Shown: positions 1 through 10,363 of the stretch, piece after piece
How the letters are laid out: every line of letters begins with the position of its first letter
How positions within the stretch are numbered: position 1 is the stretch's first letter
Assembly: GCA_951213105.1 (NCBI GenBank)
Contig: OX578146.1
Span: forward strand, 55,037,569-55,101,568
Length of the DNA: 64,000 nucleotides
Source: Amaurobius ferox
Lineage: Eukaryota > Arthropoda > Arachnida > Araneae > Amaurobiidae
Direction: 5' to 3'
Position numbers and translations under genes: made by a program
Notes under the pieces: model-generated
Database searches by the model: none
What the model saw: only the letters and a program-made list of their open reading frames with translations
Told to the model about the DNA's origin: nothing

Positions 1-81
1 AAACTCTCCGCCAAGTATGAAAAATATACACCTCCTTCCAAAAATTAATGAAATTTCAAAATTTTTTGCAGCAAGTTTCTG

Positions 82-237
82 ACGAAGCTATATTTACAGG
101 TCTGGGTACGAAGCTATATTTACAGGTCTGGGTACGAAGCTAAATTTACAGGTCTGGGTACGAAGCTATATTTACAGGTCTGGGTACGAAGCTATATTTA
201 CAGGTCTGGGTACGAAGCTATATTTACAGGTCTGGGT
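82..237. repeat. 26-bp tandem repeat, 6 copies
   Basis: Six head-to-tail copies of a 26-bp unit starting ACGAAGCTATATTTACAGG, at 82, 108, 134, 160, 186 and 212. Only the third copy visibly differs (one T to A). There is no unique spacer between copies, so it is a simple minisatellite. Near-identity suggests recent expansion. Sequence from 238 to 438 is AT-rich with nothing recognised. Confidence 0.95.
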
Positions 238-438
238 ACTCAATCGAAACATTTTAACTCTTCATTGAATCAAACCTAGCCCTTTTTAGCCGCAGTCAAT
301 TAAAAAAACCACAACGACTAAAAAGAGTTATCGTGTAATTTGAAAAAGGGTTAAGATCTTTCGTTAACGCAAATTATTTAGCGATTTTATAACTTTTAGA
401 AGGAGATTTTTGTTTAACGTACGTGGAGTGCAGTTCTT

Positions 439-1337
439 ACTTTCTTTATATACATAATGTATAAGGAAAGTATTGTGGCGGGGTCGAAAATTCGAATTCG
501 AGTTTTCGACGGGAGAGCACGCTACAAGCATCCCCGATCACGAATCAAACATTTTTGAAGGGAAGTCTGTGTGTGTGTGTGTGTGAAAGTATGTGCGTTT
601 GTGTGTGTGCGTCAGTGAGTTTGTGGAGACGATATCTCACGAATGAATGAAGTGATTCGAATGGAATTTTGTACAAAAATTACAATCGGTAAATACTAGA
701 AGCCTACTGTTTTTAAACGCAATCGAATGTTTAAAACCCTCCTAAATTTTCGAGTGAAATTTTGAAAATATCATTAAAAAATCAAAACCATTAATAAAGT
801 TACGCAAATAGACATTTCTTATGTAATTTTTCCTTAGAAAACGATTGACATAGAACTCTAGCATGAATCGTTTACATCATATTGTACATTTTTCAAGTAA
901 ATTTATCAAAAAATTCCATACATTAAAAAAATATATTTACTGCTGACAAATATGTTCACTTTTCATATGTAATATCATGCGAAATTTGGTGACATCATTC
1001 TCGTGGATCTAGCTTGTTCCATTCATTAGAAAAGATACTTTGAGTGACACTTTTGTATTTGAACGCCAATAGTCATTTATCTGCTATAAGAATAATTTAT
1101 TTCTCTATCCATAACGCTTGGCGAGATTTTGGCGACAAATTTGGCGGAATATCGCCAAATTGACGACTTTTTAAATGTTTCCAAATTAATGAAAATTTCC
1201 CCAAATGGATAATAATGACGCTAAATCAATGAAATGACGACTAATTGACGAAAATTCAATATTTTAGAAAGATATATAGTTTTGGAGATATCTTTCGATA
1301 TTTTTGGAAGTATCTACTATAAGAATAACCTATTTTT
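439..1337 (+). mobile_element. Family A element, 3' truncated
   Basis: Begins with a near-palindromic 5' hairpin: ACTTTC, a short spacer holding ACATAATGT, then GGAAAGT. A (GT)n tract follows, then an AT-rich body ending in short repeats built on GCCAAATTGA. The copy lacks the family 3' end (GGAAAGT, then the ATGTG/CACAT hairpin) because it runs directly into the next copy at 1338, making a head-to-tail pair. No coding capacity; short open frames here are translations of the GT tract. Classed by inference as a non-autonomous rolling-circle (HINE/DINE-1-like) element. Confidence 0.75.
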
Positions 1338-2302
1338 ACTTTCCTTATATACATAATGTATAAGGAAAGTATTGTGAAGGGGTCAAATATTCGAATTCGA
1401 GTTTTCGACGGGAGAGCACGTTTCAAGCTTCCCTGATCCCGAATCAAACATTTTTGAGGTGACGTTTGTGTGTGTGTGTGTGTGTGTGGGTGGGTGGGTG
1501 TGTCAGTGAGCCTGTTGAGACGATAACTGACGAACGAATGGAGCGATTCGAACGAAATTTGGTACAAAAAATTACAATCCGTCAACACTGGATGTTGTTT
1601 TTGTACGCAATCGAATATTCAGAACCTCCCTTAAATTTTCGAGTGAAATTTTGAAAAAATCTTCAAAAAATCAGAACCGCTAACAAAGTTACGCAAATAG
1701 ACATTTCGTTTGTAATTTTTCATTAAAAAGCGATTGAAATGGATTTTAAAACGTTAACATGAACCGTTCTCGAGATATTGCACATTTAAAAGAAAAAATA
1801 TCAAAAAGTCATATAAAATGAAAAAAAAATATTTCTTATTGAGAAACATGTTCACTTTTTATATGTAATTCCATGCGATAAATTGGGTGACATCATTCTC
1901 GTGGATCTATCTCGTTTCATTCAAGAAAAAAGATACTTTGAGTAATACTATTTTATATGAAAGCCAATAGTCATTTATCTGTTGTAAGAATAACTTATTT
2001 CTTCGTCCATAACTCTTGGCGAGATTTTGGCGACGAATTTGGAGGAATCTCGCCAACTTAGAGACTTTTTTAAATGTTGCTAAATTAACAAAAAACTCGC
2101 TAAATGGATAAAAATGGCGCTAAATCAATGACGACTCATTGATGATGACGACGTGGAAAATGACGATTCATTGATGAAAATTCAATATTTTGGAAAGAAT
2201 ATAAAGAAGTACTATAAAAATAATCTATTTTTTACTGTAAAATTAGTAAATTCATTGCATTATATAAGGAAAGTCATGTGTTGTCCACATCAGACTTTTT
2301 TA
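1338..2302 (+). mobile_element. Family A element, full length
   Basis: Complete copy of about 965 bp. The 5' hairpin ACTTTCCTTATATA...TATAAGGAAAGT is followed by a GT microsatellite (about 1468-1502), the motif around ATGGAGCGATTCG, and the GCCAAATT-type short repeats. The 3' end carries the inverted motif TATATAAGGAAAGT and then the hairpin ATGTG-TTGTC-CACAT, followed by CAGACTTTTT. It is the second member of a head-to-tail pair. No protein is encoded. Confidence 0.8.
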
Positions 2303-2385
2303 AATATTGAACTAAAGTACTTCAAGACGTAATGCTTGCATTTTAACTACAGCCCCCTTTTCATAAAAAAAACAATAACATGAAT

Positions 2386-3703
2386 AACAAGAAAGATCAA
2401 TCATGCTTAAAGCATTGATTATAAAACACTTTCCAACTTCAATGCAATTTTATTTAAAAAAAGTCGAAAATGCAATACATTCCTCGGTAATATTTTAAAA
2501 CTTATCACAATACTACATTGATTTATTATATTTGAAAAATTAAACCTTCATTGAAAAAAATGAACTTCATGCAAATGACGGCATTGAAATATAAATTGCC
2601 TGGTTTAAATATCTCTAAAATGCAATACATTCCACGGTAATATTTTAAAAACTATCATAATACTACGATAATTTATTATATTTGAAAACTTCATCGAAAA
2701 CAACTGAAATTAATTCAAATGACGTCATAGAAAAAATAACACGCCTGGATCTCTCTATAAAAACAGGATTCCATTCATAACTTTCTCCCATTCATTCATT
2801 CATCACAGTACTATAATAATTTATTTTATTGAAACATTTTATTTAAGACCATGGAGCTACAAATAATTAAACTCTATGCTTAAAACTTCATCGAAAAAAA
2901 TCGTCCATCTCTTTATAAAATCAATTAATATTTCATTCATATCAACCATGCAGACTCCATGGACTAAATTATTTTGTGTTAAAAAAATACAGGAATTCTA
3001 ATACAACTCATTCTACATATTTTGCTGTTTACATTTTACATAGGTGAAAAATAGGCTTAGTTGAAGAAATAATCAAATTTAGATGAGCATTTAAATTCAA
3101 ATATATTGTCATTGCGTTGTTTCAGTATGTAGATGCATAGAATTTAATCAAAAATAAAGTAGTTTTATGACGGATACAACACTCAATATGAATTAAAAAG
3201 AACTTTAAAAAATCACGATTTTGAAACAAGATGGATGCCATATATCATTTTGAAGTGGGTCATGTGATCGTTTCATATCATGGTCACGTTATCGTTTCAT
3301 ATAAGAGGTGTAATTATTATTTTAATTTTTATTTAAAAAACCACTGAATATATTTCGCTGGATTTTTTTTATATATTTTATGGAACAATTTGACTGTTAT
3401 CTAAAATTTTCGAAGCAATTTGTGAATTTTAAATCCGCTTAAAAAATGTTTGAAAAATTAGGTCCCATAGGGCTCAATGTATTTCATTTTTTCAACCCGG
3501 ATTCAATCCAAAACTAATTGGGTGATATTATTCATTTATATTCCCTTAGGTCCTACAGACCGTCTGAACAATATACTGATATTTAATTTTGATTAAATCA
3601 TTTTTACGGCAGTTATCGTGCTAACGGACAGACAGACAGACAGAATGAACACTTGACTATGAAGACAAGTCATAAACAATTTTCAACTTTGTTGTAAAGT
3701 GTT
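2386..3703 (-). mobile_element. Family C element, full length
   Basis: Reads 5' to 3' on the minus strand. The 5' hairpin (3703 downward) has arms AACACTTT/AAAGTGTT-like, followed by a (CTGT)n tract seen here as GACAGACAGACAG near 3628-3641. The 3' end has an inverted copy of the 13-nt motif AACACTTTNCAAC and a hairpin around AATCAATGC/GCATGATTG, ending in CTTTCTTGTT. About 1.3 kb with no open frame of note. Other copies lie at 18.8, 20.8, 24.7, 27.4, 27.9, 47.8, 52.2 and 54.7 kb. Confidence 0.8.
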
Positions 3704-4248
3704 AAAAATATTTGAAGATCAAAAATTCGACTTTGTACAGAAATCTGCCATTAAGATTTATTTTTAAACAAAATAATTCTTTTGTAATTTTGACATTTTG
3801 AACCATTTTAAAGGTCACATATCCCTTAAGCATTACTACATTTCTCATTTAAAATAAATCACTGAAACTACTGAAAATATTTTTTAATTTAAAATAAATC
3901 ATTACAAAAAATAAATAAATAAATTTAAAAATAATCACTGGAAAAATAACTGAAAAGTGAAACATTCGTTAAAAACGCAACATGAAACAAATTAGTAACA
4001 TATAAACTGGTTTTGGAGACCCAAAATAGCTTTCTTATTCCGGACATAAAAACAGAGCATCCACACCAACAAATATAAGTAGGTCGAAAACCCAGACCAT
4101 TCGGCTCGTCCAAGGACTTAGGAAAAAAAAAAAATAGGTGTATTTCCTAAGTTATTTCAGCTCCATATTGGTTTTATCGAAGATTAAAAAAAAATAATTT
4201 TACAACGTATCTGCAGAATTCATTTGAAATTGTGTATGTACAAGAAGA
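3704..4248. other. Unassigned AT-rich spacer
   Basis: No gene or named element seen. Around 4076-4115 there is a short GC-richer piece (AGGTCGAAAACCCAGACC...) resembling the insertion inside the family C copy at 48.3-48.4 kb, so it may be a fragment of a dispersed repeat. Confidence 0.5.
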
Positions 4249-5001
4249 AAAAATCTTATGTGGACAGCACATGACTTTCTCTGCAGACTTATATCCACGT
4301 TCTCTTTATTTTAATTAAATTTAATTAATTTTTAATTCAATTTTCGTTCTTGTTTGTTAACTGGACTCATTTTCAAAGGTGGCGTAGAGAAAATACGAAA
4401 AAACTAAAATACATTGGAAACAGCAAGTCCTAGTGTAATGGGGTTAGTCTTATTATTTTCTTTATTAAAAATTACGTATAAAACAAGCATTTAATATATA
4501 TATTTAAGCATGCGTAGTTTTTAATTTAGATATTGATGATTTTTGCGGTTCATTTCGCAAAAAAGGCAGGTTATTTTTTTTCGAAGCGTACTAAAATCTA
4601 ATCAGCACCAGAGTAACCCGCAGGCGACTTATCTACCGAATTTTGTGATATTTGGTCCATTAGTTTTTCAGCTAGAGTGGATACAGGCTTTTACGGGTCA
4701 TTTCGCCAAAAATGGCGGGTTCTTTTATTCCGAATCGTACCCAAAGCCAATCAGTACCAGATTCGCCCACAAGTGACTTACCTACCAAATTTTATGAAAT
4801 TCGGTCAATTAGTTTTTTAGTTAGAGTGAATACAAAATCTGCACAGACAGACACACAGACACACACACAGACGTCACACGAAAAATGTTTTTTTCGTATT
4901 CTAGAGGTCTCGAAACGCGTAGATCCGTCGAAAACTCGAGTTACGATTTTCGACATGATTCCAATACTTTCCCTATACATTACCATGTTTTGCAGGGAAA
5001 T
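4249..5001 (-). mobile_element. Family B element, full length
   Basis: Minus-strand copy of about 750 bp. The plus strand begins with the reverse of the 3' hairpin (ATGTGGACAGCACAT) and the motif ACTTTCTCTGCAGA, and ends at the reversed 5' hairpin (ACTTTCCC...GCAGGGAAA). The body contains two tandem copies of a ~150-bp segment around CCATTAGTTTTTCAG and ACCAAATTTTATGAAATTCG. A CACAGACACACAGA microsatellite lies near 4845-4872. Confidence 0.8.
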
Positions 5002-5733
5002 AAAACTGTTACGGCTTAAATTTTATTAATCATATATGTACGGTCCTATTGTATTGCTATAACTTTACGTTAAGGATAAATTAATCTTATTTAGTTAAAA
5101 AAACGTAGCGTCTAATGTATTAAGGTTATCTTATATTACTCTTATTTTTCAGCGCTTCACACTGCGTTCAGGTGCAAATTCCATTAAATCATTTGATTAA
5201 ATGCATTGAATCATCTGCAAATTGGTGAATTCGTTTTATTCACGGATTTGATTAGATCGTTTTGTAATCAAAATTGGATTTTAGACGCTTGATGTGAGCC
5301 TTTGAATTTTCTAATCACATGCTACGAGTTATCTGAAGATTTCTGTTGGAAAATTAAATTCGAACTTTTACTTTCAAGACCACTTTCAAGAGCACTAAGG
5401 ATTTCTATGTAAATAGTTCTAGGCATCATGTTTGTCACTTTCTAACAGCTGGATCTCAAGTAAAGGTGAATACAAAGGAGAATACCTAAACAATGTTATT
5501 ATTTTATAATTTGTACATTCTCATACGCAGTATTGAGAAAGTGTTATTTTCACAAAGATTTTCGAATTCGCGATTTTGATGCCAATATATGGTAAAAGAC
5601 ATTCGCAGCATGTTTTGACTATTTTTGGATGCCAGTCTGTCGTTTTGCTCTGTATGTCTGATTTTTGTGGTCGATTTCTTGTAGACGCAAATATTAATGG
5701 GTTTTCACGAAATTCTATATTCGAATTTGTTAT
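5002..5733. other. Unassigned AT-rich spacer
   Basis: Lies between two minus-strand B copies. No coding signature, RNA gene or terminal repeat recognised. Overlapping short frames on both strands near 5521-5761 have no family features. Confidence 0.5.
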
Positions 5734-6661
5734 AAAAAAATCTGATGTGGGCAGCACATGACTTTCCCTGCAAAATTATAACAACGTTCTCTTTATTTTA
5801 ATTAAATTTAATTCACTTTTAATTCAATTTTTGTTCTCATTTGGTAACTGGACATATTTTCAAAGGTGTCGTAGAGAAAATATGAAAAAATTAAAATATT
5901 TCGAGTACGGTTAGTTCTACTGTAATGTGGTTGATCTTATTCGTTTCTTCGTTAAAAATTACGTATAGAACAACGTTTAATGGATATATTTGAGCATACG
6001 TAGATTTGTATTTTAGATTTAGCCGACTTTTGCGAGCCACTTTGGAAAAAAAAGGCTGGTTATTTTTTTTCGAATCATACCAAAATCTAATCAGCACCAG
6101 GGTAGCCCACAAAAGACTTATCTACCGAATTTTGTGAAATTCAATCCATTAGTTTTTCAACTAGAGTGGATGGAGGCAATTTTTGCGTGCCATTTCGTAA
6201 ACAAAGGCGGCCTCTTTTATCCCGAATCGTACTAAAATCTAATCAGCACCAGGGACACACCCAAGTGACTTACCTACCAAATGTTATGAAATTCGGTCCA
6301 TTAGTTTTTCAGCTAGAGTGGATAAAGTCAATTTTTGCTGGCCGTTTCGCAAAAAAAGGCGGGCTTTTTTATCCCGAATCATACTAAAATCTAATCAGCA
6401 CCAGGGGCACGCCCGAGTAACTTACCTAACAAATTTTATGAAATTCGGTCCATTAGTTTTTGGGTTAGAGTGGATACATACATTGCACAGATAGTCAGGC
6501 AGACACACAGAAAGACACACACACAGACATCATGCTAAAAAATTTTTTTTCGTATTCTAGGTGTCTCGAAACATGTAGTTTCGTCGAAAACTCCAATTTT
6601 TGGAAGTTTTGGCATGATTCTAATACGTTCCCCATGCATTACCATGTATTGGAGGGAAAGT
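5734..6661 (-). mobile_element. Family B element with three internal 152-bp repeats
   Basis: Same termini as other B copies but about 150 bp longer. The internal block recurs three times instead of two: CCATTAG is found at 6146, 6298 and 6450, exactly 152 bp apart. The extra length is one added internal repeat, a likely unequal-exchange or replication-slip product. It is immediately followed by another minus-strand B copy at 6662, sharing the boundary AAAAATCTGATGTGG. Confidence 0.8.
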
Positions 6662-7452
6662 AAAAATCTGATGTGGCCAGCACATGACATTCCCTGAAGA
6701 CTTATATCCACGTTCTCTTTATTTAAATTAAATTTAATTCACTTTTAATTCAATTTTCGTTCTCCTTCGTTAACCGGATTTATTTTCAAAGGTGGTGTAG
6801 AGAAAATACGAAAAACTAAAATATCTCGAGAACGGCTAGTCCTAGTGTAATGGGGTTGGTCTTATTCTTTTCTTCGCTAAAAATTACGTATTAAACAAGC
6901 ATTTAATGGAATTATTTGAGTATACGTAGTTCTTCAGTTTTGATTTTGATGATTTTTGCGGGCCGTTTTGAAAAAAAAGCAGGTTATTTTTTCCGAATCG
7001 TACCAAAATCTAATGAGCACCAGGATAACCCACAAGTGACTCATCTGCCAAATTTTGTGAAATTTGGTCCGTCAGTTTTTAGTTAGAGTCGATACAAGCT
7101 TTTGCGGGTCATTTCGCAAAAATAGGCGGTTTTTTTTTATCCCGAATCGTACCCAAAACTAATCAGCACGAGACTCGTCCACAAGAGACTAACATACCAA
7201 ATTTTGTGAAATTCGGCATATTAGTTTTTTAGTTAGAGAGGATACAAAATCTTCACAGACAGACAGACACACAGACACACAGACAGACAGACAGACGCAT
7301 AGACACACAGACACACACACAGACGTGACGCTAAAATTGGTTTTTTCGTATTCTAGAGGTCTCGAAACGCGTAGATCAGTCGAAAACTCGAGTTGCGCTT
7401 TTCGACATGATTCCAATACTTTCCCTATACATTACCACGTATTGAAGGGAAA
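6662..7452 (-). mobile_element. Family B element, full length
   Basis: Second member of a minus-strand head-to-tail B pair, with reversed 3' hairpin at the left and reversed 5' hairpin at the right (CCCTATACATTACCACGTATTG, then AAGGGAAAG). A GACA/CACA microsatellite lies at about 7256-7322. Only about 29 bp separate it from a plus-strand B copy, making a head-to-head junction. Confidence 0.8.
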
Positions 7453-7481
7453 GAAAAAATCTAGAACTAGATAGCATTTTT

Positions 7482-8257
7482 ACTTTCCCTGCAATACATG
7501 GTAATGTATAGGGAAAGTATTGGAATCATGTCGAAAATAGCAACTCGAGTTTTCGACGGATCTACACGTTTCAAGACCTCTAGAATACGAAAAAACCATT
7601 TTTAGAGTGACGTCTGTGTTTGTGTCAGTGTGTCTGTCTGTGTGTCTGTCTGTGCATATATTGTGTCCACTCCAACTAAAAAACTAATGGACCGAATTTC
7701 ATAAAATTTGGTAGGTAGGTCTCTTGTGGGCGATTCTGGTGCTGATTAATTTTGGGAACGATTTGGGATAAAAGAAACCGCCTTTTTTTGCGAAATGGCC
7801 CGCAGAAGCTTGTATCCACTCTAGCTGAAAAACTAATGGACCGAATTTCACAAAATCCGGTAGATAAGTTACCAGTGAGACAATCTGGTGCTGATTATAT
7901 TTTGGTATGATTCGGAAAGAAATAACCTGCCTTTTTCTGAAAAATGGCCCGCAAAAATCGCTAAAATCTAAAATAAAACACTACGTATGCTCAAATATAT
8001 CCATTAAATATTTGTTTAATACTTAATTTTTGACGAAGAAAAGAATAAGACCAACCCCATTACCCTAGGACTAACCATTCTCGAGATATTTGAGATATTT
8101 TAGTTTTCCGTATTTTCTCTACGCCACCTTTGAGAAGAAGTCTAGTTATCAAATGAGAACGAAAATTGAATTAAAAGTGAATTAAATGTAATTAAAATAA
8201 AGAGAACGTGAATATAAGTCTGCAGGGAAAGTCATGTGTTGCCCACATCAGATTTTT
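7482..8257 (+). mobile_element. Family B element, full length
   Basis: Plus-strand copy that gives a clear family model. It starts with the hairpin ACTTTCCCTGCAATACATGG...ATGTATAGGGAAAGT, then TTTTCGACGGATCTACACG, a GT/CTGT tract, and two ~150-bp internal repeats. It ends TCTGCAGGGAAAGT, hairpin ATGTG-TTGCC-CACAT, CAGATTTTT. The next copy starts at once at 8258. Confidence 0.85.
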
Positions 8258-8816
8258 ACTTTCCCTGCAATACATGGTAATGTATAGGGAAAGTATTGGA
8301 ATCATACTGAAAATCGCAACTCGAGTTTTCGACGGATCTACACGTTTCGAGACCTCTAGAATACGAAAAATCCATTTTTAGCGTGAAGTCGTTGTGCGTG
8401 TCTGTGTGTCTATCTGTGCAATGTATGTATCCACTCTAACTCAAAAACTAATGGACCGAATTTCGTGAAATTTAGTAGATAGGTCACTTGTGTGTAACCC
8501 TGGTTCTGATTAGTATTTGGTATGATTCGGGATAAAAGAACCTTCTTTTTTCTGCGATATGGCCTTCAAAAATATCTTGTATCCACTTTAGCTAGAAAAC
8601 ATAATTAACCATATTTCAGAAAATTTAGTAGATAAGTCTTTTGAGCGATGTCCGGGTACTGTTTTGATATTGGTACGATTTGATAAAGAGGAACCCGCTT
8701 GTCTTACGGAATGGCCCGCAAAATTCGCCAAAATTTAAAATAAAAGACTACATATGCTCAAATGTATCAATTAAATGATTGTTTTATACGTAATTTTAGA
8801 CTACAAAAAGACCCTC
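8258..8816 (+). mobile_element. Family B element, 3' truncated
   Basis: Head-to-tail follower of the preceding B copy. The 5' hairpin and the first ~550 bp are recognisable; the 3' third is lost and replaced by unrelated sequence with a C8 and CTCTCT tract near 8883-8900. Sequence 8817-8983 has no other recognised feature. Confidence 0.75.
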
Positions 8817-8983
8817 CTAATTTTCGTGGGACAGTATTAGAATTTTCCTGTCGCCACTTCACTTCTAGAAAATAGTACACCTCCCCCCCCTCTCTCTCTT
8901 TGAAAACGTTTGAAATTCCAATTCCCTGAGTGGGAGACTAGATGCAGTCGTGAGAAATTGGCAAAGGACGCTATGTTCTTTTT

Positions 8984-9943
8984 AAAAAATATGATGTGGG
9001 CAACACATGACTTTCCTTATATAATGTGATGTATTTACTACTTTTACAGTAAAAAAAAAAGGTTTTTCTTATAGTAGATACTAATATTTTTTCCAAGATA
9101 TTGAATTTTCGACAATTAGTCGTCATTTTCATTGATTTAGCGTCATTTTTATCCATTTGGCGGGATTTTCGTTAATTTGGCAGCAATTAAAAATGTCGCC
9201 AAATTGGCGATATTCCGCTAAATTTGTCGCCAAAATCTCGCCAAGCGTTATGGGCGGCGGAGAAATAAGTTATTCCTACACCAGATAAATGACTATTGGC
9301 GTTCAAATACAAAAGTATTACCCAAAGTATCTTTTTCATGAATGGAACGAGCTAGATCCACGAGAATGATGTCACCCAATTTATCGCATGGTATTACATA
9401 TGAAAATTGAATACGTTTCTCAATAGGAAATATTTTTTTCATTTTATATGACTTTTTGATAATTTTTTTGAAAAATGCTCAATATCTCGAGAACGGTTCA
9501 TGTTAGCGTTCTAAAATTTATGTCAATTGTTTTCTAATGAAAAATTACATAAGAAATGTCTATTTGCGTAACTTTATTGGTGGTTTTGATTTTTTGACAA
9601 TTTTTTCAAAATTTCATTCGAAAATGTGGGGGGTTCTAAACATTCGATTGCGTAAAAAAACAATAGGCTTCCAGTGTTTATGGATTGTGATTTTTGTACC
9701 AAATTTGGCTTGAATCGGGCCATTCGTTCGTTAGTTGTCGTCTCCACAGTCTCACTGACACACACACACACACACACTCACACACACACATACTTTCACA
9801 CATACACACACACAGACATCACTTCAAAAATGTTTGATTCGTGATCAGGGATGCATGAAACGAGCTCTCCCACCGAAAACTCGAATTCGAATTTTCGAGC
9901 CCGTCACAATACTTTCCTTATACATTATGTATATAGGGAAAGT
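8984..9943 (-). mobile_element. Family A element, full length
   Basis: Minus-strand copy. The left end is the reversed 3' hairpin (ATGTGGGCAACACAT) plus ACTTTCCTTATATAATG; the right end is the reversed 5' hairpin (ACTTTCCTTATACATTATG, then GGGAAAGT). The CA tract at about 9758-9814 is the family GT microsatellite on the other strand. The GCCAAATTGG-type short repeats lie at about 9110-9245. No protein is encoded. Confidence 0.85.
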
Positions 9944-10363
9944 AATAAAATGGACACCTGCAGGAGGGATAACACGGCCCAATTTTAGCCAACCCTTTGG
10001 AAGGGGCCATATCCAATGATTCGATAGAGCCCGGCCGCGTCACGGAATTTATGGGTTTCACAATCTATAGCGGTCAAGCATCAGCCATGGGGCCAGGTTA
10101 GGGTCGTAGCCCGTTTCCCAGCGAAGAGGCAAAGAGTTGAGAGAGAAGGAGTTGCGTTTTTGAAAAGTCAAGCGTCTGGTCATCAAAAAACGACGGAGGA
10201 GGACCGTCCCGATGTGTGCCTGCCCTTGCTGTAAAAGGGGTAAGTCCTTTGTCCGCTGCAGTCTGAGTACCAGAGATTAGAATTAGAGTTTGATAAGGAA
10301 TCTGACTGAGGTATGCAATTGTTAATATGATAATTAAAAGTTCAAATAGAAGATTAAGTTGTA
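9944..10363. other. GC-richer unassigned segment next to satellite
   Basis: About 420 bp of markedly higher GC content than its neighbours, directly between a family A copy and the 198-bp satellite. It has a possible splice-donor-like GGGGTAAGTCC at about 10237. No coding frame or RNA fold is recognised. It could be the edge of an element whose body is the satellite, but nothing confirms this. Confidence 0.4.

Noticed and set aside
82..237. CRISPR-like regular repeat
   Set aside because: Units are directly contiguous with no unique spacers, and the genome is eukaryotic.
1256..1654. Open frames rich in Val-Cys or Thr-His on both strands, also near 4800-5000, 7189-7416, 9574-9777, 15764-16018 and 16795-17113
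   Set aside because: They are translations of GT/CA or CTGT microsatellites inside families A and B, recur with every copy, and have no conserved start.
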